From the NCBI RefSeq assembly GCF_963678635.1, contig NC_087065.1, forward strand, positions 1,552,001 to 1,616,000: a DNA stretch of 64,000 nucleotides, in the 5' to 3' direction. Shown here piece after piece: positions 23,701-34,357 of this stretch. The translations under genes and the position numbers were made by a program. Position 1 is the first letter of the stretch; the number at the start of each line of letters is the position of its first letter. This stretch comes from Symsagittifera roscoffensis (Eukaryota > Xenacoelomorpha > Acoela > Convolutidae). The notes beneath the pieces were generated by a model. That model saw nothing but the letters and a program-made list of their open reading frames with translations, did no database searches and had not been told where the DNA came from.

Positions 23701-24984
23701 CAAAAAGACAAGTTCAGCACTACGGAATACCAACAAAACCTTTGAACTTGTTAATAACTGATAGTGTAAAAGCGTTTAATTCAGTATTAGTTAACTAACT
23801 GTAAATTTTGGTAAAATGATTATACGAAACAGTGATATATATATACTTCTTCTTCTAAATTTAATTTTTTTTCTCAAAAACTAGATTTTTTCTCGAAGAT
23901 TTGTTAGGTTTCAGTATAGCTTCAGATAATTTTCTCATAGTTTTAAACAAATAAAACAAAAATCAAAACATCTGAATTGCAAGAGTTAGCTAAGAAACGC
24001 AATTATTGGCAAAATTGAGATCCGAAAAACTCGAGCGCCGAAAACTTTTTCTGAAAATTACCATAACACTGAATTCTTACCATTCACTATCTTAATACAT
24101 TAGGAAACCTATTTCCTATCTTAAAACATTGGTGGGTGACCGGTTGCTCTATTCCGTATCTTAAAAGAGGGGGTCACACAAACCCCACCTCTGCTCATTC
24201 TTCTACTACTTATACCATCAATTGAATTTGTTCCTGATTTGCATTTACTCAATTCGTTAAGAATTTCGTTTTGCAAAAAAATTATTTGATAAGTATATTC
24301 CTGCAGAAGTTTCGTTGAATAGCCTCACAGATTGCAAAATCAGAGCATAAACTGATATTTTTGTTTGATATTTTCCTAAGTACTTTTGCATTTCCATTTA
24401 TTGATCTGAGAATTTTTTAAATCATTTTTAAACCGAAATCTTACATTGACTCAAAGTAAACGGCTTTTTCTAGTTCTAAAGAATCATTCAATTCTTGCTT
24501 GCACAGTTTAACTTTCGCGTCAGAATAATCATGTTTCAATGCCGTCTGAAATCAACAATTTTCAGCATTCACAGAGTGTGATGACATCCAATGGGGGGCT
24601 TTAGAACGACGAATTATCTCTTTTGGAATATTTTTGTTAACGGCTTGATAAAACAACCCATAGAGCGTTTCATGCAGCCTATTTGAATCATGGGAGCAAT
24701 GAAGTCTGTTGTTTAAGAAAAACAAACGCAATGATTCGGAGACTGCTTTACGGAGACAGTAACGGTTTAGATTTAACTGTTACGTTTCAATTTCAAATGC
24801 TAGTTGACAGAAAAGTGCAGGATGATCCGAGAAGCTTTGGGTTATTTCAAATTTATCAAATAAAAAAGATTATCTGTTAATAAAGCGCCTCGCTGTAAAA
24901 AATCATTATCTGACAGTAAACCAAGTTGAACTTCGCAATTGATTTCAAAAAACTGGATTCACGTTGGTCATCACTTGATAAAAT
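23701..24984. other. AT-rich DNA, nothing recognised
   Basis: No supported gene or repeat. A short direct repeat of CCTATTTCCTATCTTAAAA and CTATTCCGTATCTTAAAA lies at 24108-24165. Confidence 0.4.
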
Positions 24985-25690
24985 ATTTCAATCAACTGAG
25001 GTTAAGTTCAGATCGCCGCGTAAAATCCAGTGCGTTGTGTTAAAGTTAGATTCCACCATATGAACGTTGAATTGTTTGTTCACTTCCTTCAAAAATTTTT
25101 CAATAAAATTTCCGCTTAGAGTATAATTAATGTCATGCGGAGGATTGTAAATGGCTGTTACGCAAACCATTAGGTTATTCATCTTCACAAACGAATATGA
25201 ACCAAAGTTAAAAAAAAAACTGATTGATCATCAATGACATTTATTTTAGATAACGTTTTAACCGCAATTAGGACTCCTCCATGAGGTCCAGTTTTCCTAT
25301 CAGAACAGTGAATTACTTCATATACATCTGTGCAGAAGACTGCAATGTTTTCAGCATGTTTCACTTAGGGCACAATGTCAGGTTGATGGATTCGCGATAA
25401 AGTTTCCAGTTTGATTTTTCGTTTGATTGTTAAAATTGATCTGCAATTAAGTTCAGATAAAATGTAAAAAACAAGAGGTTTTGATTTGTATGGTTTTTCT
25501 TTACCAAGTCTAAAACAGTCGCTCACAGTAATTTCTTTAAGTTCCATCCTATCTCTGAACTTTTGCAGCAAACTACTTCTGTCCCTTTCAATTTGTACAA
25601 ATTATTCGTTCTGTATATTTTCTGCTGATCCATTTATCACTAGTTTCTTTCCAATAAGACAAGAGTCTCTGTTGTATTGAAAACTTTACA
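24985..25690 (-). pseudogene. LINE remnant: ORF2 endonuclease region
   Basis: Read on the - strand from 25690 downward. First comes a short basic segment (SDCFRLGKEKPYKSKPLVF...) like the region linking ORF1/ORF2 in many non-LTR retrotransposons. Then at about 25370-25220, in another frame, comes a DVYEVIHCSDRKTGPHGG-VLIAV stretch typical of the exonuclease-endonuclease-phosphatase fold of LINEs. Then at 25188-24988 comes VCVTAIYNPP...WILRGDLNL, matching the conserved YRPP and GDFN blocks. Frames are shifted, and the element is cut off near 24985 before the reverse transcriptase. Inactive. Confidence 0.7.
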
Positions 25691-27165
25691 TCAGCTAAAT
25701 CGTTTTGGATAGCTGAATTTGCGATTTGGATTTAGTTTGTGATTTTTACAAAAGATTGTTTTTTTTTTATCATTTTTTAAATTTAATTCTGAGCACTCCT
25801 CGCATTTCCAGAATAAACCTTTTACTTTGCCTAAATTTTAGAGAAATTCCCAAGGCAATTTTTTACACTCATCTTGAAACCAGGTTTCACAAATTTCGCA
25901 CGAATGACAATTAAATTCGCATTCATTTCCGCAAAGTTCTTTTCTTTTTTGGCATTTTCCCGGAAAAAACATGGGGCAAAAATTTGATTGATCCCACTAA
26001 GCTCAACAAACCGCTCCAAGGCTTAGTTGAGTCTGGATGCCTACAATTCAGCCCAAGTGTCCACCAATAAGGATCTGTTGGAGTGCTTTTTCCAAAAGTT
26101 TCCACCAAACCAACTGCTGGGTAAAGTTCTTTCCAGGCCCCCCACGCGCAGAGTGGTGATCTGATATAGTATTCGGACGCATTTAAAACAAAAGTATTTT
26201 TAGATCCATTTTTCTGTTAAAAGCAAACCGCACGTGCAAACAAAAGCAAAACAACCCATCGTTTCGCCTTAAAACTGATGGTTATGTGAGTTCGCGGGAA
26301 CACAAATTTGAGTAGGTTTAGAGTTCGGTTAGGCCCACCGATCAGAACCTTTTCGCAGCAACTTGCAAAACTTTGCAAAACTTATTTGAGCTATGCTGAA
26401 GCTTTTGCACAATACGAAAGAAAACAAACAAAATCGAATTTAATAGATTTCAAACTACAATTTATTTGAAATTCGAGAAAATAAATGATCATAATTGATT
26501 TATAATTCGTTTCACTGACCGAGGGCGACATGAGCGTAGAATACATTGTCAACGTTTTAGTCTAAAAAACTCTACTATGATCGATAATTTTCCATTTAAC
26601 TTACATGCTGGAATTATAGAGGCCGGCGCTGTACCTTCGCACCTTTCCCCGCCCCGCACTAGTTTTAGAGTTTTCTTCATTCTTCGCTTGTGAAGTACTT
26701 AAAAATCTTTCGTATTTATGCTCAACTTTCTAAAATTTCTGGTAACTGAAAAATAGAGAACAGTTATATGGAAATATTGGAAATATTAATCAGTCTATTT
26801 TGCTGAGTCCTTAGCAATTTTGGAAAATTAGGTTGAACATAGTCGAGTGTTAGAAAATTCGACTTGAGTGTGGCAAGGATAGAGTCTGAAAAAAATGCTG
26901 CACCGACACATAACTGAGATAAGAGTTATATTTTAAAATCATAATTCAGATTTCTAACGGTACTCCTTATTGCACACAAAAAATTGGCTCACTTGCGAAA
27001 ACTATTTTGCAATATTTTTCAAGTTTCTACTACATCAACTGGAAAAAAAAGATTTTGTCGACTTTAACTCAGTGACCATCTTTGGCAGATGTGTATTTGT
27101 TTGTAGGTAAAATATTGATCAAATTATGTCAAATAAAAATAAGTAATTTAGGTTTTTTCATTTTT
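25691..27165. other. Intergenic DNA, no supported gene
   Basis: A GC-rich patch around 26620-26660 (GGCCGGCGC ... CCCCGCCCCGC) stands out from the AT-rich surroundings. No exon was recognised. Confidence 0.4.
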
Positions 27166-27167
27166 GT

Positions 27168-27300
27168 TCCGACCATTGAAAATGGCGAGGAAGTTTGTAT
27201 TTGGGTCTTCTCTGGTTTTTTTTTTATTTTTGTTCAGACCATTGAAAATGGCAAGGAACTTTGTATTTGGGTCTATTTCAGTTTTTTTGTTCTGTTTTCC
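27168..27300. repeat. Two-unit tandem repeat at the left edge of the segmental duplication
   Basis: CCATTGAAAATGGCGAGGAA and CCATTGAAAATGGCAAGGAA head two direct units about 66 bases apart. The second unit is where similarity with copy 2 (31282) begins. Confidence 0.7.
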
Positions 27301-29743
27301 ACGCAAAATCAGGTCTCACAAATAATCAACGGAGAGAGTTGAGTGATATATCATATTAAATCCCTTTAAGTCGTGATTGGAACGACGTTAAAACAGATGC
27401 AAAACAATCTCCCAGCGATGAGAAAAGCTGATTTAAGTTTTTGAATTAGTTAAATTTCGAGCGAGTAACGCGATCGACTACCGTTCGTTACATGGAAAAT
27501 TATCATTTTTAAAAATACTTTTGGGCTCACAAAAAAAAACGATTTTACTATCAGGGAAAACAAATTTTGGATAATTCATTCATTGCTTATTTAGCAATAA
27601 AGATTTTCAAAAAATTATTCCCAACAAAAATATTGCCAAAATTTGTCCCACGAAAAAGTGTCGAGAGAAACGGGTTTGAAATTTTTAATTTTTACCTAAA
27701 TTGGAGCGAATAAAGCAAGCAGGCATACAACAAAATGATTAGGAAAAACTTAAGACCTGAAAAATTAATTTTAAGACTTTTTAATCACATTTTGATAACC
27801 AAAATTTTTTTTTAAATTGAAAAATTTGCAGCAAAAATTATTTAAGAAAAATTATTCGAAATTTCGTGAAATTTTATAATTTTTTTGTGTTTTTGGTCAA
27901 AATTCTAAAAAAAGCTTGACTAACTTGCCCATATTACTGTCAAAGAAAAAACTTCACTAGTTTTTTTTCAATCAGAAATCCATTTAACATTTCTTTTCCG
28001 TCAAGTTAAGAGGTTTGCTGGTCCAGTACTCAATTTCCCGTGAAAAAAAATTATTGTCAGCAGTTTACTATTGCATGTTTCTAGTTTTTTTTACAATCGT
28101 TGATAAAAAATCAACTCATTTTTCCTATGACTGTGTTTCATCCGAATGCTACGGTTGCAAAAACTGTAAGCTCTAGGAACGGAAGGAAAAAAGTGCGATA
28201 ATTTTGAACTATCTTTTTTTTCTCAACCCTGTTTGTAAGCTTTAGTGACAATTTTCTCAGAAATCTTCTAAAATTCAGGAGCGTATTAGTAATTTAAGCA
28301 AAATGATTTTTTTGGCAATGAAATTTGAATGCAGATATTGCAAATCACAGATGCTGCAAGTTTGAAAAGCGAAGTAAAAAACTGCATATGCCTTTGTAAA
28401 AATGTAAATTTGCTGTTCTCAATTTCTGTTTTTGATTAGTGACTCAATTTCAATTGTTAAAGATAAAATCCGTTTCTTTTTCTACTGCTTGGATGCAATG
28501 CAAGCTTAGAAAGAGGTCAGCGAGATGTTTTTCCAAAGTTACTTTACTTTCTTAACCACGTTTTTCAATTTATGGTTTTTCTGAGAGTTTTTTTCCGCCA
28601 TTTTTTTGTTAATTTTTTTCATTAAGTTTTTTAAATCTGGTTTTTTTTTGGTTATTTTCCCATTTTCTATTTTTTTGTTTAAAATTGTAAATTTCTCTGA
28701 TTCTTTAGAAATTCTAATTTTTTTCGATTTATTAGAAGTGAAGGCTTACTCCAGCGTTTACTCCCAGCCTTTTGTTTTTTTTTTGTTCCAATTTCCGTAA
28801 CAAAAAAACGGAAAATTTGTGCTCGGATGGTTTTTTTTTCTTCAGACAAATTTCGACTTTTTAGCTAGCCGATTTTGACGGAACTTCTTTACATCATTTG
28901 AAAGGTCCTGTTGTCTTGAGCAATTATGTGAAAAGGTTTTTCAACTGTGATCATTTTTCATAAATTTATGGGGGTTTAAAAGTTTCCTTTTAGGCCAATT
29001 TGTGGCCATTTTTTCCGCGATATAAATCGCGCTAATAACGCGTAAGCGGAGATTTAGTCTGCCTGAGAAATCGCTCCAAATCGGGGCTTTTTTCTATTTA
29101 ACACCCCTTGATTTTTGTGTAAATCATTATAAGCAATTCTGTTCAAAATGAATTTTCAAGTTAAAAACTGCATTGAAACTTGTCAGCTTGAACAGGTAAA
29201 CCAATTTCTACATTTCTAAAATGCAAAATGTCGTATAAAAAAATTTTGAACAGCTTTGTTCTGTTATTTTGTGAGGGGTGTTAGACACTGGAAAATAGCC
29301 CAAATTGGTTAAAGAAAGCTTATTTACCATAGTTGATTTAATACTGGGAGTAAAATTTATCACTTTGTACTTTGAATGGCGTGTGGAGGGATGATTTCTC
29401 CTAAACTCTCGAATAAAAAAAATCGTTTTATTTCTATTACATTTATTTTTACTACTACATAGACCTTAAAAGGCAGTCAGAACAATCAGGGCTTCTTTCT
29501 TACGGCCCTTCTCCACTGTCTCCTCACATTTAAAAATGATTTTACGCTAAACATTTTAACATATTCATAATGCAGTGAGTTTGGACCAATTTAATTAGTG
29601 TGAACAGACTTGTTCTTCAGTCTCTAGATCTTATTATCAACTATTTTACCATAATAACACATAAAACAACTATGAAATTATTTTTTTTTCATTTGCTAAA
29701 TAGCCATGACTTCATTTATTTTCTCCATTTGGTGTACATAATA

Positions 29744-29906
29744 GCTCGTGCCCCCTCCTCGCACGAGCTTCAATTTACTGATGACATGAGTGGTTTTACA
29801 AGGGTAATTATGAAGATCTATGATGTTTGCCATAGCCTGATTAGTCGAAAGTGAACAATTTTTTTTGTTGTGAGAAATCGCAGGTGGGGGAAAAGGAAAA
29901 AGAGCT
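29744..29906. mobile_element. hAT-type MITE, copy in duplication 1
   Basis: About 163 bp, starting AGCTCGTGCCCCC and ending GGGGGAAAAGGAAAAAGAGC. It matches 33826-33989 in copy 2 and the inverse of 34671-34865. An internal CTCGCACGAG palindrome and GAGTGGTTTTACAAGG are shared by all three. No clear target duplication flanks this copy, so it is the older insertion. Confidence 0.65.
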
Positions 29907-30307
29907 GCTCGTTGATTTTTTTAAACAAAAATAACGCACACACAATACTAAAACTAATGCTTGCACCGCAAGTTTCGCCTTAAATTTGACTTAATTTCCG
30001 GGGGGGGGGGTGAAATAACTAGCGTTTTCTTTGGCTTTGGAGTTATGAAAAATGAGAGAAAACCATTCTCAAATAAAAAACAAACCATTCTCAAGAAATA
30101 AATCAACCAGGAAAGATGAGACAAAAAAGAGGCGGGAGAGTAGATTGATAAGAGAGTTCTTGAACAAACTTTGACACATTGTCAGCAGTCAATTCCCTTT
30201 TTTTTTGTTATTTTAGTGAGTGCAGTCTCAACAAATCACAGCGCATAGAACTTGTTTGAGAACCAGTTTTTGAGAATTACACAATTAATTAGTTTGTGAT
30301 AAAAGTA

Positions 30308-30556
30308 ATGATGATAACCCCACGAGTTTTTGCTAGCTACATCCTTTTGCTTGCTTCTGTTTCCGCATCAATGTGGAGATCGGGCAGAACAGGCAGCAAC
30401 GGCCCTCCCGCAGCAGAGCAGCCCCCTTCAGCCCCATCTGGGGTTCCAACAGCAGGCCCCCCTGCCTCGCCCAATCACCTTTGCTTGCTATGCAAGGCGG
30501 GAGTCCACATCTCCCAGAACAAGATCGACGACTACCTGGACAAAATGGAGGACGCA
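30308..30556 (+). CDS. Saposin-like protein, first exon (duplicate 1)
   Basis: 83 codons from ATG ATG at 30308. A signal peptide (MMITPRVFASYILLLASVSA) is followed by a Pro/Gly/Ala-rich linker and then the first half of a SapB domain with a CLLC pair and a helical KIDDYLDKMEDA stretch. The likely donor is the GT at 30557, which ends the exon in phase 0 as in the second copy. A TGA shortly after lies in the putative intron. No second SapB exon exists between here and copy 2; the only one visible is at 36556. This exon is therefore either an orphan pseudogene, or an alternative first exon that splices over the second copy, or its partner exon was lost. The intact frame and heavy replacement divergence from copy 2 argue that it was functional for some time. 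Confidence 0.65.
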
Positions 30557-30649
30557 GTTCAAGAAGAGACATGATTCATTTTAAATGTTGATGGCTCCTT
30601 CGACAATCGCAAAATTGCAATTGTATTCAAATTTCCTTAAAATATATAG

Positions 30650-30870
30650 TTTTTAATAGGGGCGGATCTAGGATTTTCTCAAGGGGGTGGATTTTCAAAA
30701 AAAAATAATCGAAAATTTTGGCGACCTTTTTTTAGGTCGACCAAATTGACTTTCCGTCCGAGCTCTCCTATAACACTAAAAAGATGCAATTTTGGCCAAA
30801 ATTTCTGCGCCGCAGTCAAATTTTTGAAAAAACAGGTCTAAAAAGGCGTTATTTTGGCCTTTTTTATAAC
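30650..30870. mobile_element. Truncated hAT-like element at the end of duplication 1
   Basis: GTTTTTAA followed by TAGGGGCGGATCTAGG matches the left end of the element at 34910. It continues through GTCGACCAAATTGACTTTCCG, GAGCTCTCCTATAACACTAAAAAG and TTTCTGCGCCGCAGTCAAATTTTTGA. It stops near 30870, which is also the right limit of the duplication. It shows the target site into which the LINE of copy 2 was inserted. Confidence 0.75.
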
Positions 30871-31281
30871 TCGAATAAAAACAGGAAACAGAATCGGTTT
30901 AATTCAAGAGAATCAATAAACAGCGATTTTTAGTAATTTATATTGCATGGAACTAGCAACAACATTACACGTATCAAGTTAAAAAGTGGGCTTGTTCATG
31001 CGCTGATTTGTGTGATTTATATGTGTTTTTTCACAATGAAATCATACTTAGTTCACGCAGTTTAATTAACAGAAACTCAATTGCAAACCAATTTTGAACC
31101 AATTAAAATATTAGCATTTTATGTTCTGTCAGGTTCGGCTCAAATAGGATTCTCAAATGAAACGACCTAGGTGAGAATCGAACCCACGACAAACTCCCCC
31201 GAACGCACTATGTATACGCTGAGCTATATAGCTGGTAGTGCTAAGCAACTATACTGGCTTTATACTATACTTTCACACTAT
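30871..31281. other. Spacer between the two duplications
   Basis: Unique AT-rich DNA, except for the tRNA-like segment at 31164-31238. Confidence 0.5.
31164..31238 (-). repeat. tRNA-derived sequence (SINE-like)
   Basis: On the - strand TATAGCTCAGCGTATA resembles an internal A box, and GTGGGTTCGATTCTCAC forms a perfect T arm with a B box. The acceptor and anticodon stems do not pair, so it is not a working tRNA. Such tRNA heads are typical of SINEs. It lies 44 bp before the left edge of duplication copy 2. Confidence 0.55.
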
Positions 31282-33825
31282 AAAATGGCGAGGAACTTTG
31301 TATTTGGGTCTATTTCAGTTTTTTTGTTCTGTTTTCTACGCAAGCAAATCAGGTCCCACAAATAATCAACGGAGAGAGTTGAGTGATATATCATATTAAA
31401 TCCCTTTAAGTCAAGATTGGAACGACGTTAAAACAGATGCAAAACAATCTCCCAGCGATGAGAAAAGCTGGTTTAAGTTTTTGAATTAGCTAATATTCGA
31501 GCGAGTAACGCGATCAAAAAACGTTCGTTATTTGGAAATTTATCATTTTTTAAAATACTTTTGGGCTCACAAAAAAACGATTTTATTATCAGGGAAAACA
31601 AATTTTGGATTTTCATTCATTGCTTATTTGGCAAAAAAGATTTTCAAAAAAGTTATTCCCAACAAAAATATTCCCGAAATTTGTCTAACCAAAAGGTGTC
31701 GAGAGAAACGGGTTTGAAATTTTTATTTTTTACCTAAATTCGAGCGAATAAAGCAATCAAGCATACAAAATGATTTAAAAAAAATTAAGCCCTGAAAACT
31801 TAAATTTAAGCAAATAAAATTAAGCAAATATTAGACTTTTTAGCCACATTTTGATAACCAACATTTTTTTTAAATTGGAAAATTTGCAGCAAAAATTATT
31901 TCGAAAAAGTATTCGAAATTTCTTGAAATTTTATAGTTTTTTTGTGTTTCTGGTCAGTATTCTAAAAAAAGCTTGTCTAACTTGCCCATATTACTGTCAA
32001 AGAGAAAACTTCACTAGTTTTTTTTTCATTCAGAAATCCATTTAACATTTCTTTTCCGTCAAGTTAAGAGGTTTGCTTGTCCAGTACTCAATTTCCCGTG
32101 AAACAAAAATTTTTTGTCAGCAGTTTACTATTGCATGTTTCTAGTTTTTTTTACAATCGTTGATAAAAAATCAACTCATTTTTCCTATGAATGTTTCATC
32201 CGAATGCTACGGTTGCAAAAACTGTAGGCTCTAGGAACGGAAGGAAAAAAGTGCGATAGTTTTGAACTATCGTTTTTTTTTTCTTTTCAACCCTGTTTGT
32301 AAGCTTTAGTAACAATTTTCTCAGAAATCTTCTAAAATTTAGTAGCGTATTCGTAACTTAAACAAAATGATTTTTTTGGGAATGATTTTTGAATGAAGAT
32401 TCTTTTATTGCAAATTACAGATGCTGCAAGTTTGAAAAGCGAAGCAAAACTGCACATGCCCTTGTAAAAATGTATATTTGCTGTTCTCAATTTCTGTTTT
32501 TGATTAGTGACTTAATTTCAATTGTTAAAGATAAAATCCGTTTCTTTTTCTACTGCTTGGATGCAATGCAAGCTTAGAAAGAGGTCAGCGAGATGTTTTT
32601 TCCAAAATTATTTTACTTTCTGTAACCACGTTTTTCAATTTATGGTTTTTCTGAGTTTTTTTTCTGCCATTTTTTGTTTATTTTTTCATCAAGTTTTTTA
32701 AATCTGGTATTTTTTTGGTTATTTTCTATTTTTGTAATTTTTTGTAAAAATTGTAAGTTTCTCTGATTCGTTAGAAATTCTAATTTATTTCGATTTATTA
32801 GAAGTAAAGGCTTACTCCAGCGTTTACTCCCAGCCTTTTGTTTTTTTTTGTTCCGATTTGCGTAACGAAAAAAACGGAAAATTTGTGCTCGGATGGTTTT
32901 TTTTTCTTCAGACAAATTTCGACTTTTTAGCTAGCCGTTTTTGACGGAACTTCTTTACATCATTTGAAAGGACCTGTTGTCTTGAGCAATTATGAGAAAA
33001 AGTTTTTCAACTGTGATCATTTTTCATAAATTTATGGGGGTTTAAAGGTTTCCTTTTAGGCCAACTTGTGACCATTTTTTCCGCGATATAAATTGCGCTA
33101 ATAACGAGTAAGCGGAGATTTAGTCTGCCTGAGAAATCGTTCCAAATTGGGTTTTTTTTCCATTCAACGACCCTTGATTTTTGTGTAATTCATTATAAGC
33201 AATTCTGTTCAAAATGAATTTTCAAGTTAAAAACTGCATTGAAACTTGTCAGCTTCAACAGGTGAACCAATTTCGACATTTCTAAAATGCAAAATGTCGT
33301 ATGAACAATTTTTGAACAGCTTTGTTTTGTTATTTTGTGAGGGGTGTTAGACACTGGAAAATAGCCCAAATTGGTCAAAAGAAAGCTTATTTGCCATAGT
33401 TGATTTAATACTGGGAGCAAAATTTATCACTTTGTACTTTAAATGGCGTGTGGAGGGATGATTTCTCCTAAACTCTCAAATAAAAAAAATTGTTTTATTT
33501 CTATTACATTTATTTTTACTACTCCATAGACCTTAAAAGGCAGTCAGAACAATCAGGGCTTCACCCTGATACCAGCAGTTTTCTTAAGGCCCTTCTCCCC
33601 TGTCTCCTCACATTTAAAAATGATTTTACACTAAACATTTTAACATATTCATAATGCAGTGAGTTTGGACCGATTTAATTAGTGTGAACAGACTTGTTCT
33701 TCATTCTTTAGATCTTAATATCAACTATTTTACCATAATAACACATAAAACAACTATGAAATGAGAATTTTTCAATTGCTAAATAGCCATGTCTTCATTT
33801 ATTTTCTCCATTTGGTGTACATAAT

Positions 33826-33989
33826 AGCTCGTGCAACCTCCTCGCACGAGCATCAATTTACTGATGACACGAGTGGTTTTACAAGGGTAATTATGAAGAT
33901 CTATGATGTTTGCCATAGCCTGATTAGTCGAAAGTGAACAATTTTTTTTGTTGTGAGAAATCGCAGGTGGGGGAAAAGGAAAAAGAGCT
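33826..33989. mobile_element. hAT-type MITE, copy in duplication 2
   Basis: Orthologous to 29744-29906 (same site in the duplicated block), differing by a few bases near the start (GTGCAACCTCCTCGCACGAG). No target duplication is visible. Confidence 0.65.
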
Positions 33990-34357
33990 GCTCGTTGATT
34001 TTTTTTAAACAAGTTTCGCCTTAAACTTGACCTTAATTTCCGGGGGGAGGGGTGAAAGAACTAGGGTTTTTTTGGCTTTTGAGATATGCAAAATGAGAGA
34101 GAATTCACTTTTTTGTCGTCTGGGTCTTTTATCAAACCATTCTCAAGTAAAAACAACCAGGTAAGTTGAGACAAAAAAGAGGCGGGAGAGTAGATTGATA
34201 AGAGAGTTCTTGAACAAACTTTGACTCACTTTCAGCAGTCAATTCCCGCTTTTGTTGTTGTTTTAGTGAGTGCAGTCTCAACAAATCAAAGCGCATAGAA
34301 CTTGTTTGAGAATCAGTTGTTGAGAATTACACAATTAATTAGTTTGTGATAAAAGTA

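Larger units (their letters stand above)
27246..30870. repeat. Segmental duplication, copy 1 (about 3.6 kb)
   Basis: Matched in the same orientation by 31282 to about 36120. By eye the noncoding parts are about 90-95% identical with small indels. It runs from AAAATGGCAAGGAACTTTGT to inside a hAT-like element (about 30870). It carries a MITE (29744-29906) and saposin exon 1 (30308-30556). Copy 1 lacks the MITE at 34671-34865 and the LINE nested in the larger hAT-like element, so it shows their empty sites. Between 27.3 and 29.7 kb no coding capacity is shared by the copies. Confidence 0.85.
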
